A stretch of DNA of 64,000 nt from Streptomyces dysideae. Its GTDB lineage: Bacteria > Actinomycetota > Actinomycetes > Streptomycetales > Streptomycetaceae. Below the pieces are notes generated by a model. It saw only the letters and a list, made by a program, of their open reading frames with translations, did not search any database and had not been told where the DNA came from. The position numbers and the translations under genes are program-made. Below, piece after piece: positions 57,056 to 64,000 of this stretch. The stretch covers positions 124,001-188,000 of the forward strand of contig NZ_KQ949084.1 in NCBI RefSeq assembly GCF_001514305.1, written 5' to 3'. Position 1 is the stretch's first letter. Each line of letters opens with the position of its first letter.

Positions 57056-58585
57056 GTGCCACGTGGTGACGGTCGACTCAATCATGATCTGCTCCCCGGC
57101 GAGAAGGGCCCCCAGGACGCTTGCGGCGTCTTCGGAGTCTGGGCTCCGGGTGAAGAGGTCGCCAAGCTCACTTACTTCGGGCTCTACGCCCTCCAGCATC
57201 GGGGCCAGGAATCCGCGGGAATCGCGGTCAGCAACGGCTCCCAGATCCTCGTCTTCAAGGACATGGGACTCGTCTCCCAGGTCTTCGACGAGACCTCGCT
57301 CGGTTCGCTCCAGGGTCACATCGCGGTCGGTCACGCCCGCTACTCGACCACCGGCGCCTCCGTGTGGGAGAACGCCCAGCCGACGTTCCGTGCCACCGCG
57401 CACGGCTCGATCGCGCTCGGCCACAACGGCAACCTGGTCAACACGGCGCAGCTCGCCGAGTTGGTCGCCGACCTCCCGAAGGACACCAACGGCCGTTCCA
57501 CCCGGGTGGCCGCCACCAACGACACCGACCTGCTCACCGCGCTCCTCGCGGCCCAGGTCGACGCCGACGGCAAGCCGCTGACCATCGAGGAGGCCGCCCA
57601 CTCGGTCCTCCCGAAGGTGCGCGGCGCCTTCTCCCTCGTCTTCATGGACGAGCACACCCTCTACGCCGCCCGCGACCCGCAGGGCATCCGCCCGCTGGTC
57701 CTCGGCCGCCTGGAGCGCGGCTGGGTCGTCGCCTCCGAGTCCGCGGCCCTCGACATCTGCGGCGCCGCCTACGTCCGTGAGATCGAGCCGGGCGAGTTCA
57801 TCGCCATCGACGAGAACGGCCTGCGCACCTCCCGGTTCGCGGAAGCGAAGCCCAAGGGCTGTGTCTTCGAATACGTGTACCTGGCCCGCCCGGACACCGA
57901 CATCGCCGGCCGGAACGTCTACCTCTCCCGCGTGGAGATGGGCCGCCGCCTCGCGAAGGAGGCGCCGGTCGAGGCCGATCTGGTGATAGCGACTCCGGAG
58001 TCCGGTACCCCGGCCGCCATCGGCTACGCGGAGGCCTCCGGCATCCCGTTCGGCGCCGGCCTGGTGAAGAACGCGTACGTCGGCCGTACGTTCATCCAGC
58101 CCTCCCAGACCATCCGTCAGCTCGGCATCCGCCTCAAGCTGAACCCGCTGAAGGAAGTCATCAAGGGCAAGCGCCTGGTCGTCGTCGACGACTCGATCGT
58201 CCGCGGCAACACCCAGCGGGCGCTGGTGCGGATGCTCCGCGAGGCGGGCGCGGCGGAGGTCCACATCCGGATTTCCTCTCCCCCGGTGAAGTGGCCCTGC
58301 TTCTTCGGCATCGACTTCGCCACCCGCGCCGAGCTCATCGCCAACGGCATGACCATCGACGAGATCGGCACCTCCCTGGGCGCCGACTCCCTCTCCTACA
58401 TCTCCATCGACGGCATGATCGAGGCGACCACCATCGCCAAGCCGAACCTCTGCCGCGCCTGCTTCGACGGCGAGTACCCGATGGAGCTCCCCGACCCCGA
58501 GCTGCTCGGCAAGCAGCTCCTGGAGACGGAGCTGGCCGCCGGCCCGGCCGCCACGGCCGCCGCCGACGCGATCCGCCGCCCGTAA
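57056..58585 (+). CDS. purF: amidophosphoribosyltransferase
   Basis: A 509-aa enzyme of purine step 1. The N-terminal glutaminase nucleophile is Cys23 after a short propeptide (GPQDACGVFGVW). The phosphoribosyl-transferase site is LVVVDDSIVRGNTQ. C-terminal Cys in NLCRACFDGEYP and CFFGIDF fit a 4Fe-4S cluster as in the Bacillus-type enzyme. GTG 57056; CCTACACT upstream could be a -10 box giving a leaderless mRNA. purM follows after 46 bp. Confidence 0.96.
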   Translation: MPRGDGRLNHDLLPGEKGPQDACGVFGVWAPGEEVAKLTYFGLYALQHRGQESAGIAVSNGSQILVFKDMGLVSQVFDETSLGSLQGHIAVGHARYSTTGASVWENAQPTFRATAHGSIALGHNGNLVNTAQLAELVADLPKDTNGRSTRVAATNDTDLLTALLAAQVDADGKPLTIEEAAHSVLPKVRGAFSLVFMDEHTLYAARDPQGIRPLVLGRLERGWVVASESAALDICGAAYVREIEPGEFIAIDENGLRTSRFAEAKPKGCVFEYVYLARPDTDIAGRNVYLSRVEMGRRLAKEAPVEADLVIATPESGTPAAIGYAEASGIPFGAGLVKNAYVGRTFIQPSQTIRQLGIRLKLNPLKEVIKGKRLVVVDDSIVRGNTQRALVRMLREAGAAEVHIRISSPPVKWPCFFGIDFATRAELIANGMTIDEIGTSLGADSLSYISIDGMIEATTIAKPNLCRACFDGEYPMELPDPELLGKQLLETELAAGPAATAAADAIRRP

Positions 58586-58631
58586 GACGGCCCGTAACAC
58601 CTGCCGTACGACACGAAAGTTCTCACTAGCC

Positions 58632-59699
58632 ATGTCTGAGACAACTGGTGCCAGCTACGCAGCTGCGGGCGTCGACATCGAAGCGGGCGACCGCGCCGTG
58701 GAGCTCATGAAGGAGTGGGTGAAGAAGACGCAGCGCCCCGAGGTCCTCGGCGGCCTCGGCGGTTTCGCCGGCCTCTTCGACGCCTCCGCCCTCAAGCGCT
58801 ACGAGCGCCCCCTGCTCGCCTCCGCCACCGACGGCGTCGGCACGAAGGTCGACATCGCACGCCAGCTCGGCGTCTACGACACGATCGGCCACGACCTGGT
58901 CGCGATGGTCATGGACGACATCGTGGTGTGCGGCGCCGAGCCACTGTTCATGACCGACTACATCTGCGTCGGCAAGGTCCACCCCGAGCGCGTCGCCGCC
59001 ATCGTGAAGGGCATCGCCGAGGGCTGCGTCCTCGCCGGCTGCGCCCTGGTCGGCGGTGAGACGGCCGAGCACCCCGGTCTGCTGGGCCCGGACGACTTCG
59101 ACGTCGCCGGCGCCGGTACGGGCGTCGTGGAGGCCGACCGGCTGCTCGGCCCGGATCGTATCCGTACGGGTGACACGGTGATCGCCATGGCGGCCTCCGG
59201 CCTTCATTCGAACGGGTACTCGCTCGTCCGGCACGTCCTGCTGAACCAGGCCGGACTGGCCCTGGACGCCCGCATCGACGAGCTGGGCCGCACCCTCGGC
59301 GAGGAGCTCCTGGAGCCCACCAAGATCTACTCGCTGGACTGCCTGGCCCTCACGCGCACCGCCGATGTGCACGCGTTCAGCCACGTCACCGGCGGCGGCC
59401 TCGCCGCCAACCTGGCCCGCGTCATCCCGGACCACCTGCACGCGACCGTCGACCGTTCCACCTGGACCCCTGCCCCGATCTTCGACCTCGTCGGCCGGAC
59501 CGGCTCGGTCGAGCGACTCGAGCTGGAGAAGACCCTGAACATGGGCGTCGGCATGATCGCGATCGTGCCGCAGGAGGCCACGGACGCCGCCCTGGCGACG
59601 CTGGCCGACCGCGGCCTGGAGGCCTGGGTCGCCGGCGAGATCACCGACCGCGGCGAGCACACCACCGGTGCCGCCCTGGTCGGCGACTACGCGAGCTGA
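58632..59699 (+). CDS. purM: phosphoribosylformylglycinamidine cyclo-ligase
   Basis: A 355-aa AIR synthetase: AGVDIEAGDRAVELMKEWVK, LASATDGVGTKVDIARQLG, VCGAEPLFMTDYICVGKV, LVGGETAEHPGL, and HVTGGGLAANLARVIP. It closes the imidazole ring (step 5). Probably in one operon with purF. It ends in a tandem-repeat spacer and a hairpin shared with the convergent DUF3073 gene. Confidence 0.96.
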   Translation: MSETTGASYAAAGVDIEAGDRAVELMKEWVKKTQRPEVLGGLGGFAGLFDASALKRYERPLLASATDGVGTKVDIARQLGVYDTIGHDLVAMVMDDIVVCGAEPLFMTDYICVGKVHPERVAAIVKGIAEGCVLAGCALVGGETAEHPGLLGPDDFDVAGAGTGVVEADRLLGPDRIRTGDTVIAMAASGLHSNGYSLVRHVLLNQAGLALDARIDELGRTLGEELLEPTKIYSLDCLALTRTADVHAFSHVTGGGLAANLARVIPDHLHATVDRSTWTPAPIFDLVGRTGSVERLELEKTLNMGVGMIAIVPQEATDAALATLADRGLEAWVAGEITDRGEHTTGAALVGDYAS

Positions 59700-59700
59700 C

Positions 59701-59745
59701 GCCTCAGGAGGCGCGAAGCCTCAGGAGGCGCGAAGCCTCACGAGG
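59701..59745. repeat. 17-bp tandem repeat after purM
   Basis: GCCTCAGGAGGCGCGAA twice, then a partial third copy. Confidence 0.8.
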
Positions 59746-59773
59746 ACCGACGCTTAACGAGGGCAGCGCAAAA

Positions 59774-59807
59774 CCCGGTCCGGCGGTGGTAACCGCCCCG
59801 GACCGGG
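59774..59807. terminator. hairpin between purM and DUF3073 gene
   Basis: CCCGGTCCGG / CCGGACCGGG stem with an inner GCGG/CCGC stem; likely serves both convergent genes. Confidence 0.8.
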
Positions 59808-59825
59808 CAAAGCGCAGTTGAATCG

Positions 59826-60077
59826 TCAAGCGCCGCGGCGTTGAGACGCAGGACCGGACTCGTCGTCCTCATCGTCCTCGTCGTCGTTGTACAGATCCGC
59901 GTACTGGGCGTACGGGTCGTCGTCTTCGTCGTCCTCGAACGGCTCGCCGTTCGGCGGCTGGTTCGAAGTCGAAGCGCCCAGCTCGTTGGCCAGACGCGAC
60001 AGGTCAGTCCCGCCGCTGTTGTACTTCAGCTGGCGGGCGACCTTCGTCTGCTTGGCCTTGGCCCGGCCGCGCCCCAT
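59826..60077 (-). CDS. DUF3073 family protein
   Basis: An 83-aa protein. The basic start MGRGRAKAKQTKVARQLKYN is the DUF3073 signature, followed by a long acidic tail (EDDEDDDPYAQYADLYNDDE). Function is unknown, but it is conserved across actinobacteria between purM and the amino-acid dehydrogenase. ATG 60077. Confidence 0.88.
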   Translation of the reverse strand: MGRGRAKAKQTKVARQLKYNSGGTDLSRLANELGASTSNQPPNGEPFEDDEDDDPYAQYADLYNDDEDDEDDESGPASQRRGA

Positions 60078-60360
60078 GGCTCGACCCCCTCGGTGACGGG
60101 GCTCGACGGCCCCAGAGTCTTGACACGCGTTCATGATCCGGCACGGGCTCTCCGCGGAGAGACCGGTCCGTAGGGCTTCCACGGTACCTGAGCCCACGCC
60201 CATACGGTACGTCGCCCGCAGCACGCGCGTGTGCTCAGGACCTTCGAGGCGCCCTGTCCTCGCTGGTCAACCGCGATTTTAACCACTTCTCGACGGTCGA
60301 CCCGCCGGTAGAAGTGAGAGTTCTCTCTAACTGTCCACCGGCAGGTACCGCCAGCCCCGG

Positions 60361-61455
60361 CTACGATCTCCCGCGGGCTTCCGCCATCCGCTGCTCCGCG
60401 ATCCGGTCGGCCGCCGCCGCCGGCGGAATCCCGTCCGCCTTCGCACGTGCGAATATGGCCAGCGTGGTGTCGTAGATCTTGGCCGCCTTCGCCCTGCACC
60501 GCTCGAAGTCGAAGCCGTGCAGCTCGTCGGCGACCTGGATGACACCGCCGGCGTTCACCACGTAGTCGGGCGCGTAGAGGATCCCGCGGTCGGCGAGGTC
60601 CTTCTCGACGCCCGGGTGGGCGAGCTGGTTGTTGGCGGCGCCGCAGACCACCTGGGCGGTCAGCACCGGCACGGTGTCGTCGTTCAGCGCCCCGCCCAGC
60701 GCGCAGGGGGCGTAGATGTCGAGGCCCTCGACCCGGATCAGCGCGTCCGTGTCCGCGACGGCCAGGACGTTCCGGTGCCGCTCGGTGATCCGCCGTACGA
60801 CGTCCTCGCGCACGTCGGTGACGAACACCTCGGCGCCCTCCGCCACCAGGTGCTCCACGAGGTGGTGGCCGACCTTGCCGACGCCCGCGATGCCGATTTG
60901 CCGGGCACGCAGCGACGGGTCGCCCCACAGGTGCTGGGCGGAGGCCCGCATGCCCTGGTAGACGCCGAAGGCGGTGAGGACGGAGGAGTCGCCGGCGCCG
61001 CCGTTCTCCGGCGAGCGGCCGGTCGTCCAGCGGCACTCGCGGGCGACGACGTCCATGTCGGCGACATACGTGCCGACGTCGCAGGCGGTGACGTAGCGCC
61101 CGCCCAGCGAGGCCACGAACCGGCCGTAGGCCAGCAGCAGCTGCTCGGTCTTGATCTTCTCCGGGTCGCCGATGATCACGGCCTTGCCGCCGCCGTGGTC
61201 GAGACCGGCCATGGCGTTCTTGTACGACATCCCGCGGGCGAGGTTCAGCGCGTCGGCGACGGCCTCCTCCTCGGTCGCGTACGGGTAGAAGCGCGTACCG
61301 CCGAGGGCGGGGCCCAGTGCGGTGGAGTGGATGGCGATGACGGCCTTGAGGCCGCTGGCACGGTCCTGGCAGAGCACGACTTGCTCATGACCGCCCTGGT
61401 CCGAATGGAACAGGGTGTGCAGTACATCAGCAGGTGCGCCGGTTACGTCGGTCAC
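60361..61455 (-). CDS. vdh: valine (Leu/Phe) dehydrogenase
   Basis: A 364-aa NAD-dependent branched-chain amino-acid dehydrogenase. Motifs: LGGTRFYPYATEEEAVADAL, MSYKNAMAGLDHGGGKAVII (catalytic Lys), AGDSSVLTAFGV, and the nucleotide site QIGIAGVGKVGHHLVEHL. It deaminates Val, Leu and Ile, supplying precursors for fatty acids and polyketides. GTG 61455 follows CAGGAG. Gene order matches S. coelicolor vdh next to purM and bldC. Confidence 0.9.
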   Translation of the reverse strand: MTDVTGAPADVLHTLFHSDQGGHEQVVLCQDRASGLKAVIAIHSTALGPALGGTRFYPYATEEEAVADALNLARGMSYKNAMAGLDHGGGKAVIIGDPEKIKTEQLLLAYGRFVASLGGRYVTACDVGTYVADMDVVARECRWTTGRSPENGGAGDSSVLTAFGVYQGMRASAQHLWGDPSLRARQIGIAGVGKVGHHLVEHLVAEGAEVFVTDVREDVVRRITERHRNVLAVADTDALIRVEGLDIYAPCALGGALNDDTVPVLTAQVVCGAANNQLAHPGVEKDLADRGILYAPDYVVNAGGVIQVADELHGFDFERCRAKAAKIYDTTLAIFARAKADGIPPAAAADRIAEQRMAEARGRS

Positions 61456-61677
61456 TGTGGTGACTCCTGGGTAAGTAGCGGCGGTTGGTGACAGCTCCCG
61501 TACGGGTGGCGGGGTGCTGTGGCACGAGATTAGAGCCTGGTGGGACCCGCTCACCGCGCCGTGCTCAGGATCACCTACTCCCGGAGTACGGCCGTGCGAC
61601 GATTTGCATAGTTTTCCCGCTCGTTCGTGTGTGGGTTTCGCAGGTTTTCCTGGCAGACGGCGGGGGAGGGAGCAGGC

Positions 61678-62520
61678 GTGCCCAAGGTGTCCTCGGTGGT
61701 CGTCCCGTACGCGACCTATCTGCGCGTGTACGAACCGCTGGCCGCCTTCCCCGAGCCGGAGCGCGGCCACTGGGCGCGCTACGCCCGCCGCCCCGACCGT
61801 CCCTCGTACCAGGACGAACTGCGCCGCGCCCTGGCCGACTTGCTGCCCACCCCGCCGGTCCCGGTGCCGGTGCACGAGAGCGGCGACGCGTTCGTGCTCG
61901 ATGTCGACGGGGTGGTGTGCGTCTGCCCGTGGCGGACCCGGCTGCGCGGCTGGCAGGCCCTGGGGGAGCTGGCCGAGGAGCTGCCCAAGCCAGTCCTCGA
62001 CGCGGTGCTGCCGGAGGTCGTAAGGCGTCAGGCGGCCCAGGACTACGAGCGCTGGCTGCGCCGCAACCCGGACGCCCGCCCGTGGATCCGCACCTCGACC
62101 TGGCAGGTGCCGCTGCACTGGTTCGTGCTGGTCGGTGACGAGGAGCGGGAGTACGGCAAGGGGTCCGGCGACGAGGCGCCCGTGCTGCGCTACCGGACGC
62201 CCATGGTGCAGGCGCGGCGGCGCGTGGCGCGGGCGCTCAGGACGCTGAAGGACACCATCGACGAGGGGCCGCTGATCGACGGCCTGGTGGACGTCGGGCG
62301 CTGGCTGGAGGAGTTCCATCCGCGCTCCCTGGTGGAGCTGGACTACGGCGGCCTGGTGCACGTGCTGCCGGCCGGCGAGCTCGAGGGCGATCACTCGGCG
62401 GCGGACGTGGCAGCGGGCATCGACGCGCTGCGGCGTGGCGACGGGGATGCGGCTGGGGTGGCGTACGGGCGGCTCGTGGAGCGGTGGCGGGCGGTGCGGG
62501 ACCGGCGCTCGGCGAACTGA
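61678..62520 (+). CDS. conserved hypothetical protein, 280 aa
   Basis: A soluble helical protein (VPKVSSVVVPYATYLRVYEP, AFVLDVDGVVCVCPWRTRLR, RRQAAQDYERWLRRNPDARP, and LVELDYGGLVHVLPAGELEG). No motif is recognised. GTG 61678 has GGGGGAGGGAG upstream. It lies between vdh and bldC, a position held in other Streptomyces by a similar unknown protein. Confidence 0.75.
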   Translation: MPKVSSVVVPYATYLRVYEPLAAFPEPERGHWARYARRPDRPSYQDELRRALADLLPTPPVPVPVHESGDAFVLDVDGVVCVCPWRTRLRGWQALGELAEELPKPVLDAVLPEVVRRQAAQDYERWLRRNPDARPWIRTSTWQVPLHWFVLVGDEEREYGKGSGDEAPVLRYRTPMVQARRRVARALRTLKDTIDEGPLIDGLVDVGRWLEEFHPRSLVELDYGGLVHVLPAGELEGDHSAADVAAGIDALRRGDGDAAGVAYGRLVERWRAVRDRRSAN

Positions 62521-63071
62521 ACGTGTCCTGGGTCACGATGAGCGGGTCTTAGGTCACGAACGGATGTTTGACGAGACGCCCGTTTTGGGGTTTCGTCCTC
62601 GTTCTGAGGCGCTTGGAGTTCCTGAGGTTTCGTCAACATGGGACGTAGGTTCCGATCCGGGCGTTCGCCTCAAGTCCGTGTCAAGCGTGACGGACCGCAC
62701 GTACGCGGCCCTTGCGTCCCTTGCCCCTCCTCGTGCCAAAATAGGACAAGGAGTCCGGGGGAGGATTCCGCTCGCATTGCACGCTTTGGGGGGTCAGATG
62801 ACTCCTGCACGCCACTGTGACTGATCGTCACAGTGGCGTGACTGTCCGCTATGGCATGGTCCATCGGCTTCCGTCGCTGATGAACACCTGGAGGGCAATT
62901 CCATCGGTTTGGCCGACGCGGCTGGACAGATGGTGTAGTTGTAGTGCCGAGGACAAGCCGTTCGTCCTATAACCGACTCGACTCGCGTCCGCCATTTCGG
63001 GCAACGCGGGTCAAGGTGCAGAATTTAGAGGAAAGAACCGAGAAGGTTCGGTTCTCCCGAGGAGGCCGCTC
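62521..63071. promoter_or_regulatory. bldC upstream region with two inverted repeats
   Basis: A 551-bp gap. A perfect 14-bp-stem hairpin (CACGCCACTGTGAC, 5-nt loop; 62808-62840) overlaps a tiny frame (ATG 62799, MTPARHCD) after GGGGGG. A second repeat AGAACCGA-N6-TCGGTTCT (63034-63055) ends just before the GAGGAGG ribosome-binding site of bldC. These may end an upstream transcript and control bldC translation or transcription. Confidence 0.5.
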
Positions 63072-63278
63072 ATGACCGCTCGCACCCCTGATGCCGAGCC
63101 GCTGCTGACCCCGGCTGAGGTCGCCACGATGTTCCGCGTAGACCCGAAGACGGTCACGCGGTGGGCGAAGGCCGGAAAGCTTACGTCCATCCGTACGCTC
63201 GGCGGACACCGCCGTTACCGCGAGGCTGAGGTCCGCGCTCTGCTCGCGGGTATCCCGCAGCAGCGCAGCGAGGCCTGA
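63072..63278 (+). CDS. bldC: MerR-like developmental regulator BldC
   Basis: A 68-aa protein, essentially only a MerR-type winged helix: LLTPAEVATMFRVDPKTVTR, WAKAGKLTSIRTLGGHRRYR, EAEVRALLAGIP. Length and sequence match BldC as I know it from S. coelicolor. BldC binds head-to-tail on direct repeats and holds back sporulation until vegetative growth is done. ATG 63072 with GAGGAGG. Confidence 0.95.
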   Translation: MTARTPDAEPLLTPAEVATMFRVDPKTVTRWAKAGKLTSIRTLGGHRRYREAEVRALLAGIPQQRSEA

Positions 63279-63680
63279 ACAACTCCATATCCGGGCAAAC
63301 CGGCAGGTCCCCCCACTGTGCCGTAGCGCCCGAACCCTAGCTCCAAGCGACGCGGGTTCTGCCCCAACAGGGCCCACGCCCAAGCCAGTCAGAGCTCTTC
63401 AGGCAAGCAACAGGGTGCGTCGTAGATCGCGCTGGACTCCGCCGGGTCCAGCGCGATCTTTTTTGTGCGCGCTGTGGTGCCGGCCGGACACGTCTGTGAG
63501 CGTCCTTGTCGGAGTCTGGTGGGGGGTGTGGGGAGGGGTGTCGGGAGGGCCGTCGGGTCTGGTGCAATTGCACATATTAAATCGACCAGTTGTAGGCAGG
63601 GTGTAAGTACCGCGGTTTCAAAAACTCATGCGGTGACACCCGTCACATGCCGGGATGCTTGTTGCCTCTGGCGTAGTGCG
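63279..63680. other. gap after bldC with terminator
   Basis: Holds a strong terminator (63424-63465) and an AT-richer patch at 63565-63630 that may carry the promoter of an unseen RNA. No gene is recognised. Confidence 0.45.
63424..63465 (+). terminator. rho-independent terminator downstream of bldC
   Basis: AGATCGCGCTGGAC / GTCCAGCGCGATCT (14-bp stem) followed by TTTTTT. Confidence 0.9.
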
Positions 63681-63908
63681 CTACAGGGAGGCGGGGGAGG
63701 GGCTTTCGTCCTCCATGGCCTCTACGGCCTTCACCGCCTTCACGGTCTCCTCGGGGCCACTGCCGGCGTTGTGCGGCGGGGAGTCCATCGCCAGCCGCAG
63801 CAGCTGATGGCAGATCGGGCAGTGCCGGGTGAGATGTCGATAGGAGGAGGCGGCTGCCAGATGTGCACGAAGCAACGCCCGAGTCTCGTGCCTAGCCGAA
63901 GCCGCCAT
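63681..63908 (-). CDS. DUF6274 family protein
   Basis: A 75-aa protein. MAASARHETRALLRAHLAAA followed by a HCPICHQLLRLAM motif (two Cys and two His) suggests a small zinc-binding helix pair; the C-terminal tail is acidic. Convergent with bldC, the usual arrangement in Streptomyces. ATG 63908. Confidence 0.8.
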   Translation of the reverse strand: MAASARHETRALLRAHLAAASSYRHLTRHCPICHQLLRLAMDSPPHNAGSGPEETVKAVKAVEAMEDESPSPASL

Positions 63909-64000
63909 ACGCCACCTCCAGGAGGGCCTGCGGGGAACGGGCCTGGTTTCTGGGTACCGAGCGAATGTGACGGCGTCAAGGCGCTGCGGAGCGTCGTGCG

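Overview
The window is high-GC DNA from a Streptomyces chromosome. The whole right part (38.6-63.9 kb) has the gene order I remember from S. coelicolor around SCO4067-SCO4092: SRP RNA, dnaX, purD, purC, lsr2, purS-purQ-purL, purF, purM, a DUF3073 gene, valine dehydrogenase, bldC and a DUF6274 gene. Many genes start with GTG, and several lack a Shine-Dalgarno and have a -10 box 6-9 nt before the start codon, which suggests leaderless mRNAs. The species cannot be fixed from the sequence.

Layout. 0.5-6.6 kb: small membrane proteins, an Acg-type nitroreductase, and two tandem Stealth-family sugar-phosphate transferases. 6.6-38.6 kb: a variable region built by repeated integration into one tRNA-Ser(GGA) gene (38467-38556). 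Four extra copies of the 54-bp 3' part of that tRNA lie upstream (cores at 7851, 15005, 22007 and 23362). Each element also carries its own pair of 12-bp-period arm repeats: TGAGACC, TGCAACC or TGAGACGG. On this basis I divide the region into: remnant 1 (7.9-10.5 kb), element 2 (10.5-15.0 kb; its left core is lost), element 3 (15.0-22.0 kb), element 4 (22.0-23.4 kb; a toxin-antitoxin pair and a gene fragment) and element 5 (23.4-38.5 kb). Only element 5 keeps an integrase, an excisionase and mobilization genes (relaxase, MobC). It looks like an integrative mobilizable element; no FtsK-type transfer ATPase or replication gene was recognised.

The cargo is rich in toxin-antitoxin modules next to att cores, broken genes, nucleases (Uma2, AAA-DUF234, a PIN-like protein) and small IS remains. 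A 153-bp MITE splits one of two paralogous antitoxin genes.

The most interesting locus is the minus-strand gene set 27082-32887 in element 5. It encodes, in order of transcription, a 76-aa protein, a DUF6879 protein, an XRE/DUF5753 regulator, a 127-aa protein, a NUDIX-like protein, a 28-aa predicted membrane peptide, a 79-aa protein, a diaminopimelate-epimerase-like enzyme, a D-Ala-D-Ala-ligase-like ATP-grasp enzyme, a C39-like cysteine peptidase and a stand-alone Mur-ligase C-terminal domain. Most junctions are overlapping stop/start codons. Four copies of a (C/T)TTGCC- or TGTGCC-N4-CTTGCC repeat lie at its promoters. It may be a compact amino-acid or peptide ligase pathway that makes an unknown small metabolite or modifies the 28-aa peptide. 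Function is inferred only.

38.6-64 kb: core genes. De novo purine synthesis (purD, purC, purSQL, purF, purM) is dispersed among tRNA-Gly genes, a degenerate M48-type membrane protein, a DMFase-like protein, a TnpB-related pseudogene, an ArsR-M23 pair, valine dehydrogenase and the developmental regulator bldC.
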